Origin: Bacillota bacterium
Lineage (GTDB): Bacteria; Bacillota; Clostridia; Lachnospirales; Lachnospiraceae
Direction of reading: 5' to 3'
Length of the DNA stretch: 64,000 nt
Assembly (NCBI GenBank): GCA_023421505.1
Contig: JAEZTJ010000093.1
Span: 124,001 to 188,000, forward strand
Numbering within the stretch: the first letter of the stretch is position 1; each line of letters begins with the position of its first letter. A model generated the notes under the pieces. The model did no database searches. It worked only from the letters and a program-made list of their open reading frames with translations, and was not told the origin of the DNA. The translations under genes were made by a program, and so were the position numbers. Positions 18,799 to 27,445 of this stretch are shown here, piece after piece.

Positions 18799-20601
18799 TC
18801 AGAATGTCAATCCTGCAAATTTAACCGGTGTTACCTTACAAACCTTACGGTCATAGGTCAGAAGCCCATTTACCTCGTCCTCTACATCTGATAATTGTGT
18901 AAAGACCGCTGCCGACAGGCCACTTTTCATCAGCTCTTTGATGTCCTCTTCTAAAAGCTTGTGATAAGCCTTATTAAATTCCTCCTTCGTCCGATAAATA
19001 CGATACCCGTATATCTGATGAGAAAAGGAATGCTGATTAATATAGCAGGCATAACCACCATACTCTGAGATTACAATTGCCCTGTTCTTCATCATTACTC
19101 TCATTGGATGAAAATAATTATGTATACTTTCAAAATCACCGCACTCTTGGTCAAACCAGCCGCTGGCATGATCTACTAATCTTGTTGTATCCAGTTCTCT
19201 AATCATATTATAGGCAGCCTTTGCATCAAACTGCCCCCAGCCTTCATTAAACGGTACCCATACAACAATAGAGGGGCAATTATAAAGATGTAGAATTGTC
19301 TCCCTACACTCCTTTGTCCACTCTTTTCTTCCCTCCACCTGGCCTCTTCCAAGCATTTTGTAGTGATTGTCAGAAAAACGGCTTGCTATCTTCGGAAACA
19401 GGGTAGGCAGATAACCCACTAAAAGCATATGATATTTCTCACCGCCGTTAATCATATCCTGCCAGACAAGCATTCCCAGACGGTCACAATGATAATACCA
19501 GCGCATTGGTTCTATTTTAATATGCTTTCGGAGCATATTAAATCCAAGATCCTTGGCTTTCTTAATGTCGTATATCATCGCTTCATCGCTCGGTGCAGTA
19601 TAAAGTCCATCGGGCCAATAGCCCTGGTCAAGAAGACCGTTTTGAAAATAGCTTTGATTATTTAAATATAATCTTGGTAACCCTTTCGAATCCTTTTTTA
19701 TTTCCAGCTTGCGCATGGCAAAGTAGCTCTCTACCCTATCTTCTCCAGCGGTTATTATAAGCTCATACAGATTAGGCTCCTCCGGACTCCAGTAAGTAAA
19801 TTCTTCAAGTGAGATTGTAATAAACTGTATATGGCTATCCACCTTCTTAACTAATTTTTGCTTTTCATATATTTCTATCTGGAATATGGTTTCAATTGCT
19901 TTCTCTCGGTTAAAATCATCATTGACAAATATATCTATATGTACTAAACCGTCATCTACAATCGGTGTTATCCTGAGCGATGTAATATATAAATCGGGAA
20001 CCCACTCTAGCCATACCGTCTGCCAGATGCCGCTTTGTGCCGTATAGAACATCCCGCCTCTTTTCAGCTTCTGCTTTCCTCTGCTATGATAGGAGGTATC
20101 ACTGTCATCAGTTACCTTCACAATAAGTCTATTCTCACCTACCTTGATATAACCGGTGAGATCCACTGTAAAGGGAAGATAGCCGCCCATATGCTCTGAT
20201 ACCTTCTTCTGGTTAATAAATACTTCACAGTATTGGTCAACTGCACCAAAATGCAGCAGACATCTCTGATCAGCAGGAATATTCTCAACCTGTATGCTTC
20301 TTGCATACCACAGGATTTCACCCGGCTTAAGCTGTCTGTTCACGCCGGATAGTACACTCTCCGGGGAAAACGGAACTAAAATCCTGCCTTCATATTGCTG
20401 CGGAAAGTTAGAAGCTTGTGAAAAGCAGTAATCCCAATAGCCATTCAAGATGCAATAATTATCCCTCTTTAACTGAGGTCTGGGATATTCCTCAAGAATA
20501 TGCTCCGGATTTAGCTGTTCGCCCCAGGTAGTATATAATTGATTGTTTTCCGGTAATTTTCCTTTATAACGAAGCGTACGAACTGCATCCTTAATATTCA
20601 T
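18799..20601 (-). CDS. Glycoside hydrolase family 2 enzyme
   Basis: A 600-residue cytoplasmic enzyme without signal peptide. It shows the GH2 layout: N-terminal sugar-binding beta domain (LNGYWDYCF; VPFSPESVLSG), Ig-like middle domain, and a TIM barrel. The acid/base is Glu453 in VPFNEGWGQ, and the nucleophile is probably Glu513 in VISEYGGYA. GH2 covers beta-galactosidase, beta-glucuronidase, beta-mannosidase and others. The compact length is nearer glucuronidase/galactosidase types than classical beta-mannosidases of over 800 residues. In this mannan-rich region a terminal beta-sugar from a side chain or chain end is a plausible substrate, but this is inference. Confidence 0.88.
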   Translation of the reverse strand: MNIKDAVRTLRYKGKLPENNQLYTTWGEQLNPEHILEEYPRPQLKRDNYCILNGYWDYCFSQASNFPQQYEGRILVPFSPESVLSGVNRQLKPGEILWYARSIQVENIPADQRCLLHFGAVDQYCEVFINQKKVSEHMGGYLPFTVDLTGYIKVGENRLIVKVTDDSDTSYHSRGKQKLKRGGMFYTAQSGIWQTVWLEWVPDLYITSLRITPIVDDGLVHIDIFVNDDFNREKAIETIFQIEIYEKQKLVKKVDSHIQFITISLEEFTYWSPEEPNLYELIITAGEDRVESYFAMRKLEIKKDSKGLPRLYLNNQSYFQNGLLDQGYWPDGLYTAPSDEAMIYDIKKAKDLGFNMLRKHIKIEPMRWYYHCDRLGMLVWQDMINGGEKYHMLLVGYLPTLFPKIASRFSDNHYKMLGRGQVEGRKEWTKECRETILHLYNCPSIVVWVPFNEGWGQFDAKAAYNMIRELDTTRLVDHASGWFDQECGDFESIHNYFHPMRVMMKNRAIVISEYGGYACYINQHSFSHQIYGYRIYRTKEEFNKAYHKLLEEDIKELMKSGLSAAVFTQLSDVEDEVNGLLTYDRKVCKVTPVKFAGLTF

Positions 20602-20627
20602 GACTACCTCCCCTAATAAAACTTAGT

Positions 20628-20635
20628 AAAACGTT
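20628..20635 (-). promoter_or_regulatory. Possible LacI-family half-palindrome upstream of GH2
   Basis: AAACGTTT, a perfect 8-bp palindrome with the central CG typical of LacI-family operators, lies 27 bp before the GH2 start. The flanks are only partly symmetrical. The rest of the 248-bp gap to the next gene shows nothing definite. Confidence 0.25.
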
Positions 20636-20849
20636 TATAGATACCTGTCTTATCATATCCGTTTTTTACTATCTTATCCCTATAATATTCCATATATCGG
20701 CCTTTTTCAAGACCAGTAATACTCCAAATTAATATATTATTTCTAACCAGACATAGAAAAACATATTCTATAATAACCGCAAATTCACTGCAATTTATTC
20801 TATCTGGTTTTTACAATTTATAGCTTTGTTACTGTTAAGGAGGATAACG

Positions 20850-21278
20850 ATGATTAAAATCAAGCTATTATGTATCTTCATTATTACTATTGGAATTGCA
20901 GGCTTTATACTTACTTATCTTCTATTACCCGTTTCCTCACAATGCTATGCCTGGTGTCTGGGTTTAGCATCTGCCCTGATTATAATAGGACTGGGCTATT
21001 TGTTAAACCTCTTAATATTATCCGCGAATAATAAGAATATTATTTTACCTGCTTCTGCTGGGCTTAGGCTACAACATTTATCTGTAAAGGTGAAAGCCGG
21101 ATATCTGGTTTGTAAGGTGATGAATGTTCTGCTATGCATCTATATCCTCATTTTACATGAAATGCATGTGAAAACAATTATCCTCCTTCCTGGTATTACA
21201 TTACTAATCCTCCAGTATCTGATGGATTTGATTTTACAGCTCTATTATTCTTTAAAAAATAATGAAGATGCTAAATAA
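20850..21278 (+). CDS. Small four-helix membrane protein of unknown function
   Basis: A 142-residue protein with four strongly hydrophobic segments (residues about 4-26, 32-55, 82-100 and 104-128) and a short basic loop between helices 2 and 3. I recognise no family. The start is ATG 20850, with AAGGAGG about 7 nt upstream; eight extra open codons before it lack a ribosome site. It stands alone, convergent with the hydrogenase operon. Confidence 0.65.
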   Translation: MIKIKLLCIFIITIGIAGFILTYLLLPVSSQCYAWCLGLASALIIIGLGYLLNLLILSANNKNIILPASAGLRLQHLSVKVKAGYLVCKVMNVLLCIYILILHEMHVKTIILLPGITLLILQYLMDLILQLYYSLKNNEDAK

Positions 21279-21302
21279 TAGACTTCTGAAGTATTAATTT
21301 AA

Positions 21303-21336
21303 AAAAGACTTATGAAAGGCTTTCTCAAGGTCTTAT
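21303..21336. terminator. Bidirectional terminator
   Basis: AAGAC (21305-21309) pairs with GTCTT (21330-21334), and GAAAG with CTTTC inside it. A-tracts on the left and ATTTT on the right make it usable from both strands. It lies between convergent genes. Confidence 0.55.
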
Positions 21337-21341
21337 TTTAA

Positions 21342-21899
21342 CTACTCAAGTCTTCCTACTACAGGATATTTATTAAGAATTTCAAGCATCCCTCTATGAC
21401 AACCCATAAAAGCATCACTCAAATCCTGACCCGCATACAGACCAAAGTGTGTACCGCCCGCCCATCTTATTGCATCCGACATATTATATACGATACCATT
21501 TACAGCCACATAGGCAGGCCTTCCGCTTGCTCCATCATTCGAAGCTAACTCTTCTCTTGTGACTACTTTTAGCTCTTGCTGCTCATCAGTCTGCGGTGAA
21601 GGCTGTGCTTCTGATGGCTGCTGACCTATGGTCTGTTGTTCCAAGGGCTGTTGTATAAACTGTTGCTGGGCGAAGGCCTGATTATATTCGTTCTGCTTCC
21701 TTCGCTCTTCTTTCAGGTTCATAAGGAATAAATTAATTAATTCATCAACCGCCTCATCTATCTGGTACTGAAAATACTTTTTCTGATAGGAGGATGTCGA
21801 GAATACCTGCATCTGGCTGTAATGACATATTTCCTTAATATAATCCGAGATTCTTCTGCTTATTTCAAATTCATCCAAATTCGAATACCTTCTTCCCAT
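21342..21899 (-). CDS. Cytochrome-b5-like domain protein of the hydrogenase operon
   Basis: A 185-residue cytoplasmic protein. Residues about 1-70 are helical and charged, about 70-110 form a Gln/Pro-rich linker, and 112-185 match the bacterial cytochrome-b5-like heme/steroid-binding fold (YVAVNGIVYNMSDA, WAGGTHFGLYAGQDL, FMGCH). Candidate heme ligands are the His of THFGL and of GCH. Its ATG overlaps the stop of the protease gene by one base, so it is the last gene of the hydrogenase operon. A role as electron carrier or docking partner for the hydrogenase is inferred only from this position. Confidence 0.75.
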   Translation of the reverse strand: MGRRYSNLDEFEISRRISDYIKEICHYSQMQVFSTSSYQKKYFQYQIDEAVDELINLFLMNLKEERRKQNEYNQAFAQQQFIQQPLEQQTIGQQPSEAQPSPQTDEQQELKVVTREELASNDGASGRPAYVAVNGIVYNMSDAIRWAGGTHFGLYAGQDLSDAFMGCHRGMLEILNKYPVVGRLE

Positions 21900-22354
21900 T
21901 ATTCTAATTCAACGCTATATTTAATCTTCCTAATCTGCTCTAAAATTAAGTTTAACATATCCTCTGTTTTCTCCTTTAGCGGATTGCTTAAACCATATTG
22001 AAAATCTATATGATAAATCTGTATCAATATAGCCACTCCCTTCATCTTAGGATAATAAAGTTTAAGTAAATCAAAGAAGCTGATACAATGTGAAGTGTTC
22101 ATTTTCCTGCAAGGCGTTAACTCTTCAAAAGAAAGCAGAGTAAGTTCACCCGGCTTTTTACCAAGCTCAGCAGCATCTATTAATATAATAAAGTCTTCCT
22201 CTTCCAGTTGTGTTAAGCAATAGCCGATATCTGTTTCACCAAAAATTACAGCAATTCCAAGCTCACGAAGCTTATCCTCCAGCATACTTGTAAGGTGAAG
22301 TGCAATACCATCGTCTCCCATTAGTACATTACCCATTGCTACGAGCTTCATCAT
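21899..22354 (-). CDS. [NiFe] hydrogenase maturation endopeptidase (HyaD/HybD type)
   Basis: A 151-residue protease that trims the C-terminus of the hydrogenase large subunit after nickel insertion. Signatures: GNVLMGDDGIALHL with the nickel-sensing acidic residue (residues about 8-21) and ILIDAAELGKKPG (about 56-68) with the second metal-binding Asp. It starts within the last four bases of the large-subunit gene (ATGA-type overlap). Its substrate, a 15-residue extension after the final DPCxxCxxH motif, is present in the preceding gene. Confidence 0.92.
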   Translation of the reverse strand: MMKLVAMGNVLMGDDGIALHLTSMLEDKLRELGIAVIFGETDIGYCLTQLEEEDFIILIDAAELGKKPGELTLLSFEELTPCRKMNTSHCISFFDLLKLYYPKMKGVAILIQIYHIDFQYGLSNPLKEKTEDMLNLILEQIRKIKYSVELE

Positions 22355-23733
22355 ACCGATACCTCTATTGTCTTTATTTCACCTTCCTTCGTGTAAAGAT
22401 GTGTTGCGCAGGATACACAAGGATCAAAGGAACGGACGATGCGCCCAATCTCCACCGGACTTTGCTCATCCTTTAGGAGGGTGCCAATTAATGCTTTCTC
22501 AACTGTACCCGGAACGCCGTTTTCGTCCTTCGGTGATAGGTTCCAGTTAGATGGAGTGATAATCTCATAATGCTCGATTACTTTATTTCCGATTCTTATA
22601 AAGTGTCCAAGCGCCCCACGGGTTGTATCAACTAGGCCTGCTCCCTCTGAAGCCTCCGGTATGTTGAATTCTCTCTGACCATTCGGTAACAGCTCCAGAC
22701 GATCTGCGAGTTTTCCAATAATTTCTAGTATTTTCTCGGTTTCCAGTGTTCGGGCAATAATCCTGTCCATGCAGGCATGGCCACCTGTATAATTACCTGA
22801 GATAAGCATTCTGGCTAGGGGGCCTACCTCCATAGGTAAATTGTTATATCTGGCTGCTTTAATAAAGCTATACGCATCCCTCTTTACGATATCCGTCTCA
22901 TCATAGTTATCCTTTAAATACCAGGCATATCTGATCTGTTCGTTGATGTTATCCGGCTCTAATGCATACGGAATATTGTCAATGAGAACACCCGGATTAA
23001 CATAAGAGATCTCCGGGTCTCCATTCACAAAGGCCCCATAACTCATAAAATTATTATAGGATTCTCCCATATCAAAATAATCCGGGTAGTAATATGCAAT
23101 GGTCTCGGTATCCTCAATCATTACAGTTGATACAAAATGATATAATCGATTAATGATTGATTTGACTTTCTCAATCTTATATGCCGTTAAATTAGTGGTA
23201 ACCCCGCCTGCAAAAATCCCATGATTATGCGGTGCTTTCCCAGCCAGAACAGCCTGGCCTTCATGTGCAAGCATACCAAATTCATAGCTGTTTGCGTAAT
23301 GCTCCTCAAGTCTACGATTAATCTCCTCCGGAATTCTAAAATCACTAAATTGTGTAACATTTGCGACCGGAAGATTGGTTAGCTTCACAAAGCTCGGAAA
23401 AATCATTATATAGAAATGCCGTAAGTGATTTTGTATGTATTCAAATCCGTGTATTATCTCTCTTATGTATTTATCGTTCTGATTCGGACTGATTTGTAAA
23501 GCATCCTCTAGGGCTAAGGAGGAGGCATAGGAATGTGCCGCAGAGCATATACCACAAATTCTTTCCGTGAAGAACACCGCATCCAAAGGCGGTCTTCCTG
23601 ACAGCATCTGCTCAAAGCCCCGGAATAAAAGCCCCCGTGCTTGTGCATCTGTAATCCTATTCTGCTGCGTCTCAGCCTTGATCTCAAGCATACCGCTCAT
23701 TCTGGTGATTGGGTCGATGATAATCTCTGCCAT
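22351..23733 (-). CDS. [NiFe] hydrogenase large (catalytic) subunit
   Basis: A 460-residue subunit holding the Ni-Fe centre. The N-terminal ligand motif is RICGICSAAH and the C-terminal one DPCVSCATH, followed by 15 residues (from LYTKEG) that the maturation protease should remove. I start at ATG 23733 (MAEIIIDPITRMSG) because GGAG lies 6 nt upstream; 32 more upstream codons are open but overlap the small-subunit gene. It is shorter than membrane-bound group 1 enzymes and fits compact cytosolic types. Hyp accessory genes are absent here and must be elsewhere. Confidence 0.95.
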   Translation of the reverse strand: MAEIIIDPITRMSGMLEIKAETQQNRITDAQARGLLFRGFEQMLSGRPPLDAVFFTERICGICSAAHSYASSLALEDALQISPNQNDKYIREIIHGFEYIQNHLRHFYIMIFPSFVKLTNLPVANVTQFSDFRIPEEINRRLEEHYANSYEFGMLAHEGQAVLAGKAPHNHGIFAGGVTTNLTAYKIEKVKSIINRLYHFVSTVMIEDTETIAYYYPDYFDMGESYNNFMSYGAFVNGDPEISYVNPGVLIDNIPYALEPDNINEQIRYAWYLKDNYDETDIVKRDAYSFIKAARYNNLPMEVGPLARMLISGNYTGGHACMDRIIARTLETEKILEIIGKLADRLELLPNGQREFNIPEASEGAGLVDTTRGALGHFIRIGNKVIEHYEIITPSNWNLSPKDENGVPGTVEKALIGTLLKDEQSPVEIGRIVRSFDPCVSCATHLYTKEGEIKTIEVSV

Positions 23734-23768
23734 TCTTGTCTCCGTTCCTCTTTTATTTATTGTAATTA

Positions 23769-24644
23769 TTAATATCTTACAAATGGCTCCATACCATCCG
23801 GAAAATAATCCTGCCCACAGCCGATACAATTTGTATTATTACCGATTGGCCAATTTACATAACCATTCCACTTGCGTCTCGGACATTCTGTTTTAGTTAC
23901 CGGCCCTCTGCAGCCCAAATGGAACATACAGCCCTCTTCCCCAAAGGCAGAAGCAAAAATGCCACTGTCAAAGAGGCCTCTTCTGGTACAGGTATCATGA
24001 ATGGTAAATTCATAAAAGATAATTGGTCTATTCTCATTATCAAGCTCCGGTATTCCATATGCAGATAGATGTGCCACCGTTCCTATAATCCAGTCCGGAT
24101 GACACGGACAGGTCGGTAGTTTAATCACCTGGCGGTTTAAGACTTCACCTACGCTCTTACATAACGTAGGGTTAGGGCTGGCAGCTGAAAGACCGCCGTA
24201 AGAGGCACAAGTACCCACTGCTATGATGTACTTTGCTCTTTCCCCTGCCATCCGAACTGCCTCATATGCCGTTATTCGCCTACCCTGATAATATGCAATA
24301 ATGGTATAAACACCCTCATCCTTCGTTGCGATTGCCCCATCAACCAAAAGAATAAATTCTGTATTCAGTGTATCCAGAAATCTTTCATAGGCAGCTTCTC
24401 CTTCATCGCCCATTACACTGTTGCTGTAGGTGAGATTAATAATATTAGAAAACACCTCATAGGCATTTGGATTAGTACTGTTTAGAAATGAAATAATATT
24501 TCCAGAGCAGCCGGAAGTTTCTAGCCAGATTGCATTCAGCTTTAAAGTGCCTTGGTTCATCACCTTTACAATAGCCTCTTTTGTTATTCTCCTTGCAAGG
24601 TTCAATTTATTTGCATTTATTGAACATCCTGATTGCTTCTCCAA
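23769..24644 (-). CDS. [NiFe] hydrogenase small (Fe-S) subunit
   Basis: A 291-residue electron-transfer subunit. Cluster-binding Cys motifs are visible: ETSGCSGN for the proximal cluster, LPTCPCHPDW, IHDTCTRRG, and HLGCRGP...TECPRR...NCIGCG toward the C-terminus. I place the start at TTG 24644, since a perfect GGAGG (24655-24651) sits 6 nt upstream and no ATG fits; an internal ATG about 29 codons later (MNQGTLKLN) lacks a ribosome site. There is no Tat-type signal, so the enzyme should be cytoplasmic, unlike periplasmic uptake hydrogenases. First gene of the operon, downstream of a long leader hairpin. Confidence 0.92.
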   Translation of the reverse strand: MEKQSGCSINANKLNLARRITKEAIVKVMNQGTLKLNAIWLETSGCSGNIISFLNSTNPNAYEVFSNIINLTYSNSVMGDEGEAAYERFLDTLNTEFILLVDGAIATKDEGVYTIIAYYQGRRITAYEAVRMAGERAKYIIAVGTCASYGGLSAASPNPTLCKSVGEVLNRQVIKLPTCPCHPDWIIGTVAHLSAYGIPELDNENRPIIFYEFTIHDTCTRRGLFDSGIFASAFGEEGCMFHLGCRGPVTKTECPRRKWNGYVNWPIGNNTNCIGCGQDYFPDGMEPFVRY

Positions 24645-24665
24645 TAGACACCTCCAAAACGTTCC

Positions 24666-24743
24666 ATACACAGTACACACTATTCCTTCGCTCCAACGCT
24701 CCATCCGCTTAACTTCCGCTCCGGAATAGTGTGTACTGTGTAT
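24666..24743 (-). repeat. 21-bp perfect inverted repeat in the hydrogenase leader
   Basis: Positions 24666-24686 are the exact reverse complement of 24723-24743 (21 of 21 bases), with a 36-nt C-rich loop on the plus strand. The structure ends 11 nt before the GGAGG of the small-subunit gene. On the minus strand only four T residues follow within the next 10 nt, so it is not a standard terminator. It could be an mRNA-stabilising or attenuating hairpin, or the remnant of a small mobile element. Confidence 0.85.
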
Positions 24744-24831
24744 CCAATATTATCAATTAAAGAGTTTGGCAATTTCCTATCAATAATTTATATCTGAAAG
24801 GAAAGCATAATATTACTATTAAAATAAAAAG

Positions 24832-24866
24832 AGTCAGCTGTAAGAAAAACTTCTTCTCAGCTGACT
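24832..24866 (-). terminator. Terminator after the SGNH esterase gene
   Basis: AGTCAGCTG (24832-24840) pairs with CAGCTGACT (24858-24866), with further AGAA/TTCT pairing inside. On the minus strand it runs into CTTTTTATTTT. It lies about 110 bp past the SGNH esterase stop; between them I see nothing. Confidence 0.75.
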
Positions 24867-24977
24867 GCTATTATGTATTCGCTTCTATCCTCTCGCGTAC
24901 CATTCTTTTCTATCTGTTCGGTTCCTTTTCACTCGTCCTTCTGCATCCCTATGAAAGCCTATAGAATACTTTGTCCT

Positions 24978-26111
24978 TTAAGCAGTAATCACTGCCGCCA
25001 GATAAAACTCCTTATCCTTTACAGCATCCGTAATCATAATTTCAACCGTATGCTTTTCTGTAGCTTCCTTTATCATAATATCCTGTAGAAACAGCTTATC
25101 TCCCCAGGTTTCATCAAAGTTAGCGTCTAAAAGGACTGCCTTATCCACACCACCATCAATGATTACTTTCGCTATCGGGGCTGGATGTATAGCATATTTG
25201 CGATACTGTATCGCTATCCTGCTGGCTTCTACGGTAAAGCAAATGCTGCTGCCTGCTGCCTTTGCACGAAAGCCGTACCGAAATACATCCCATACCCCCT
25301 GCTTTTCTTCTTCATCCTTAACAAAGCCCTTTAATTCCGGGTTCGTATTACGATTATTCCTTCTAACTGAGGTGATAAATCGATTAAGGGTAAGTGGTTC
25401 TGTCTTCACAGCATAATCCTCTATCGCTGCCCCTTGCATAACAGTATCATAGATTTTGTCAAGAAGGTTCGTAATCACTTCCGCCAACAGCTTATGTCCG
25501 AGGTCATTCGGATGCAGATTATCTGCAGTTAAATCCGTGTTAGCCACTACACCGGTTTCTAAAAGGTGATATAAGCTTTCCTTCATACTAACAATCGGAA
25601 GATCATAATACATTCCGATTTTGTTATGTATTCTCTGTGCATTATGACCATCATCATAAAACACATTATTAAACATAAAGAGTGCAGGCTCAGCGCGGTT
25701 AAGTAATATTTTTCTTATAAGTCCTTCGAAGGTTTCTTCAAAAAGCTCATTATCCTCATCATTGACACTAAACTCTGCAAATACAACATCCGGTTCATAA
25801 AGAAGTACATCCTCCTCTACTCTGGCAACTCCGAACTTAGAGGTTGTCGCTCCGACACCGGCATTGATGTATTCTATTTTAGTATTCGGAAATCTTAACC
25901 TCCACCACTCAAATACTTTATAGACATAAGAAGTCTCCGGTGAGGTAGCAGCAGCTCCGGCTGTTATAGAACCTCCAATAAAACCAACCTTAACGAAAGC
26001 ACCGGAAGCGGCCTTATTAATAACCCTTTTCATACGAGATAGATTTCCGATATTAATAATCCCTCTGTCATATACTTTTTTCCAATCAATTGCTTCAAAT
26101 TTATTATCCAT
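24978..26111 (-). CDS. SGNH-hydrolase esterase, CE17-like (putative mannan acetylesterase)
   Basis: A 377-residue cytoplasmic protein without signal peptide. The SGNH domain (residues about 40-230) shows block I FIGGSITAG with nucleophile Ser48, the Gly/Asn blocks (NAGVGATT; FSVNDEDN), and the block V Asp/His in TADNLHPNDLGH. Residues about 250-377 form a beta-sandwich-like domain. The two-domain layout and its place in tandem with a GH130 phosphorylase and beside a CE2 gene resemble the mannan locus of Roseburia, where a CE17 and a CE2 enzyme together deacetylate manno-oligosaccharides. The CE17 assignment is inference from context and architecture. It lies 11 bp downstream of the GH130 gene. 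Confidence 0.72.
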   Translation of the reverse strand: MDNKFEAIDWKKVYDRGIINIGNLSRMKRVINKAASGAFVKVGFIGGSITAGAAATSPETSYVYKVFEWWRLRFPNTKIEYINAGVGATTSKFGVARVEEDVLLYEPDVVFAEFSVNDEDNELFEETFEGLIRKILLNRAEPALFMFNNVFYDDGHNAQRIHNKIGMYYDLPIVSMKESLYHLLETGVVANTDLTADNLHPNDLGHKLLAEVITNLLDKIYDTVMQGAAIEDYAVKTEPLTLNRFITSVRRNNRNTNPELKGFVKDEEEKQGVWDVFRYGFRAKAAGSSICFTVEASRIAIQYRKYAIHPAPIAKVIIDGGVDKAVLLDANFDETWGDKLFLQDIMIKEATEKHTVEIMITDAVKDKEFYLAAVITA

Positions 26112-26122
26112 TGCTCTCTTCC

Positions 26123-27145
26123 CTACATAATTCCCTTCGTCATATCTTCATCATAGGTATAATTGTTCTCTTTGATGTAATTTATAATTTCCTCAATTGT
26201 GGTAAATGCCAGTCCAACATAGCTATCCGCCGCGCCATAGTAAATTGCAATTCTGCCAGTCTCAGCATCGGTGAGTGCAGCACAGGGGAATACAACATTA
26301 GGTACAAAGCCTCTTTCCTCATACCAGGTCTCCGGAGTTAGAATAAAGTTTCCGCATCTATATTTTACTATAGAAGGATTATCGATATCTAACATGCAGG
26401 CACCCATACTGTATACATAACCGTTACAGGTTCCGCTGACTCCATGATAGAAAAGCAGCCAGCCTTCACTGGTCTCAATCGGAGCTGCACCTCCGCCAAT
26501 CTTTAGTGACTGCCACCACTGGTTATAGCCTTTACTCATCATATGTCTATGCTTTCCCCAATAAGTAAGATCAGGGCTTTCACTTACAAATACATCTCCA
26601 AAGGGTGTATGACCACTATCACTCGGTCTTGATAATAAGATAAAATTATTGTTTATCTTTCTTGGGAAAAATACACCATTTCTATTAAAAGGAAGAAATG
26701 GATTCTCAAGCCTTACAAATTTCTTAAAATCAGTCGTTTTAGCAAGGCCTAAAGCTGCACCGTAAAAATCAGTACACCAGATAATATAATAGGTGTCTTC
26801 GACTTTTATTAGTCGAGGATCATAAGCATACCGAGGCATATACGGTTCACCCTTTTCATTTTCAAAAGCTATTTTGTTATTATCGTAAGTCCAATGAATA
26901 CCATCCTTGCTATAACCTAGATAGAGGTGCGGAACTCCGTTGGTCTGCTCCCCGCGAAATACACCAATAAATTCGCCCTGATAAGGTACTACTGCACTGT
27001 TGAAAATACGGGCAACACCAGGTAAGGGATTTCTGTTTATAATAGGGTTTTCCTTATATCTCCATACAGGACCTACGCTATCTGCAGGTTTTTCCTGCCA
27101 AGGTATGTTGGGTAAATTATCTGATAATATGTTTATTTTATTCAT
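26123..27145 (-). CDS. GH130 beta-1,4-manno-oligosaccharide phosphorylase (GH130_2-like)
   Basis: A 340-residue cytoplasmic five-bladed beta-propeller enzyme that cleaves beta-mannosides with phosphate, giving mannose-1-phosphate. Family features: NPIINRNPLPGVARIFNSAV near the N-terminus, the catalytic Asp in YAYDPRLIKVED, the phosphate-site region around GGGAAPIETSEGWLLFYHGV, and the closing VVFPCAALTD...YYGAADSYVGLA. Its length matches the manno-oligosaccharide-acting subgroup rather than the mannosyl-glucose phosphorylases near 390 residues. Co-transcribed with the SGNH esterase from a good promoter. Confidence 0.9.
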   Translation of the reverse strand: MNKINILSDNLPNIPWQEKPADSVGPVWRYKENPIINRNPLPGVARIFNSAVVPYQGEFIGVFRGEQTNGVPHLYLGYSKDGIHWTYDNNKIAFENEKGEPYMPRYAYDPRLIKVEDTYYIIWCTDFYGAALGLAKTTDFKKFVRLENPFLPFNRNGVFFPRKINNNFILLSRPSDSGHTPFGDVFVSESPDLTYWGKHRHMMSKGYNQWWQSLKIGGGAAPIETSEGWLLFYHGVSGTCNGYVYSMGACMLDIDNPSIVKYRCGNFILTPETWYEERGFVPNVVFPCAALTDAETGRIAIYYGAADSYVGLAFTTIEEIINYIKENNYTYDEDMTKGIM

Positions 27146-27232
27146 TATTTTTCTCCTTTATTTTTATTTTCCTGCCTTACTTCATTAAGCAAATCACATT
27201 AAGTAATTATCGTAGTTATAAAGCTGCTAATT

Positions 27233-27262
27233 ATTATCATCCAATAGCTTACAGCCTGTCAA
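27233..27262 (-). promoter_or_regulatory. Promoter of the GH130/esterase operon
   Basis: Minus-strand TTGACA (27262-27257), 18-bp spacer, GATAAT (27238-27233) preceded by T. Downstream, around 27203-27220, is a sequence containing ACGATAA, the same core as in the manA operator, but its symmetry is poor. Confidence 0.6.
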
Positions 27263-27375
27263 TGAAAATATTGTCACTAAACTAATATATTACAATTTTT
27301 GTATTACTTTTTCTAACCGCCTCCGTTTTGAAAATGACATTTTTCCTTAAAATATTTTAAACATTTTTTACTGAA

Positions 27376-27404
27376 TTGACAAACTTTATTTTTCTTAATA
27401 TACT
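27376..27404 (+). promoter_or_regulatory. Sigma-A promoter of the CE2 gene
   Basis: TTGACA (27376-27381), exactly 17 bp, TATACT (27399-27404), giving a start point near 27411 and a short leader. It is divergent from the GH130 promoter about 115 bp away, so one regulator could serve both. Confidence 0.75.
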
Positions 27405-27445
27405 CAGATTAGTTCTACAAATAACCAGTAAAGGAAGTATGTACC

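Noticed and set aside
24645..24704. ATG at 24704 as start of the hydrogenase small subunit
   Set aside because: It lies in the loop of the inverted repeat and has no ribosome site; the downstream TTG has a perfect GGAGG.
24666..24743. Rho-independent terminator upstream of the hydrogenase genes
   Set aside because: The stem is far longer than usual and is followed only by a short TTTT, then directly by a ribosome site on the same transcript.
27203..27220. Definite LacI operator before the GH130_2 gene
   Set aside because: It shares the ACGATAA core with the manA operator, but the flanking halves are not symmetrical enough to call on their own.
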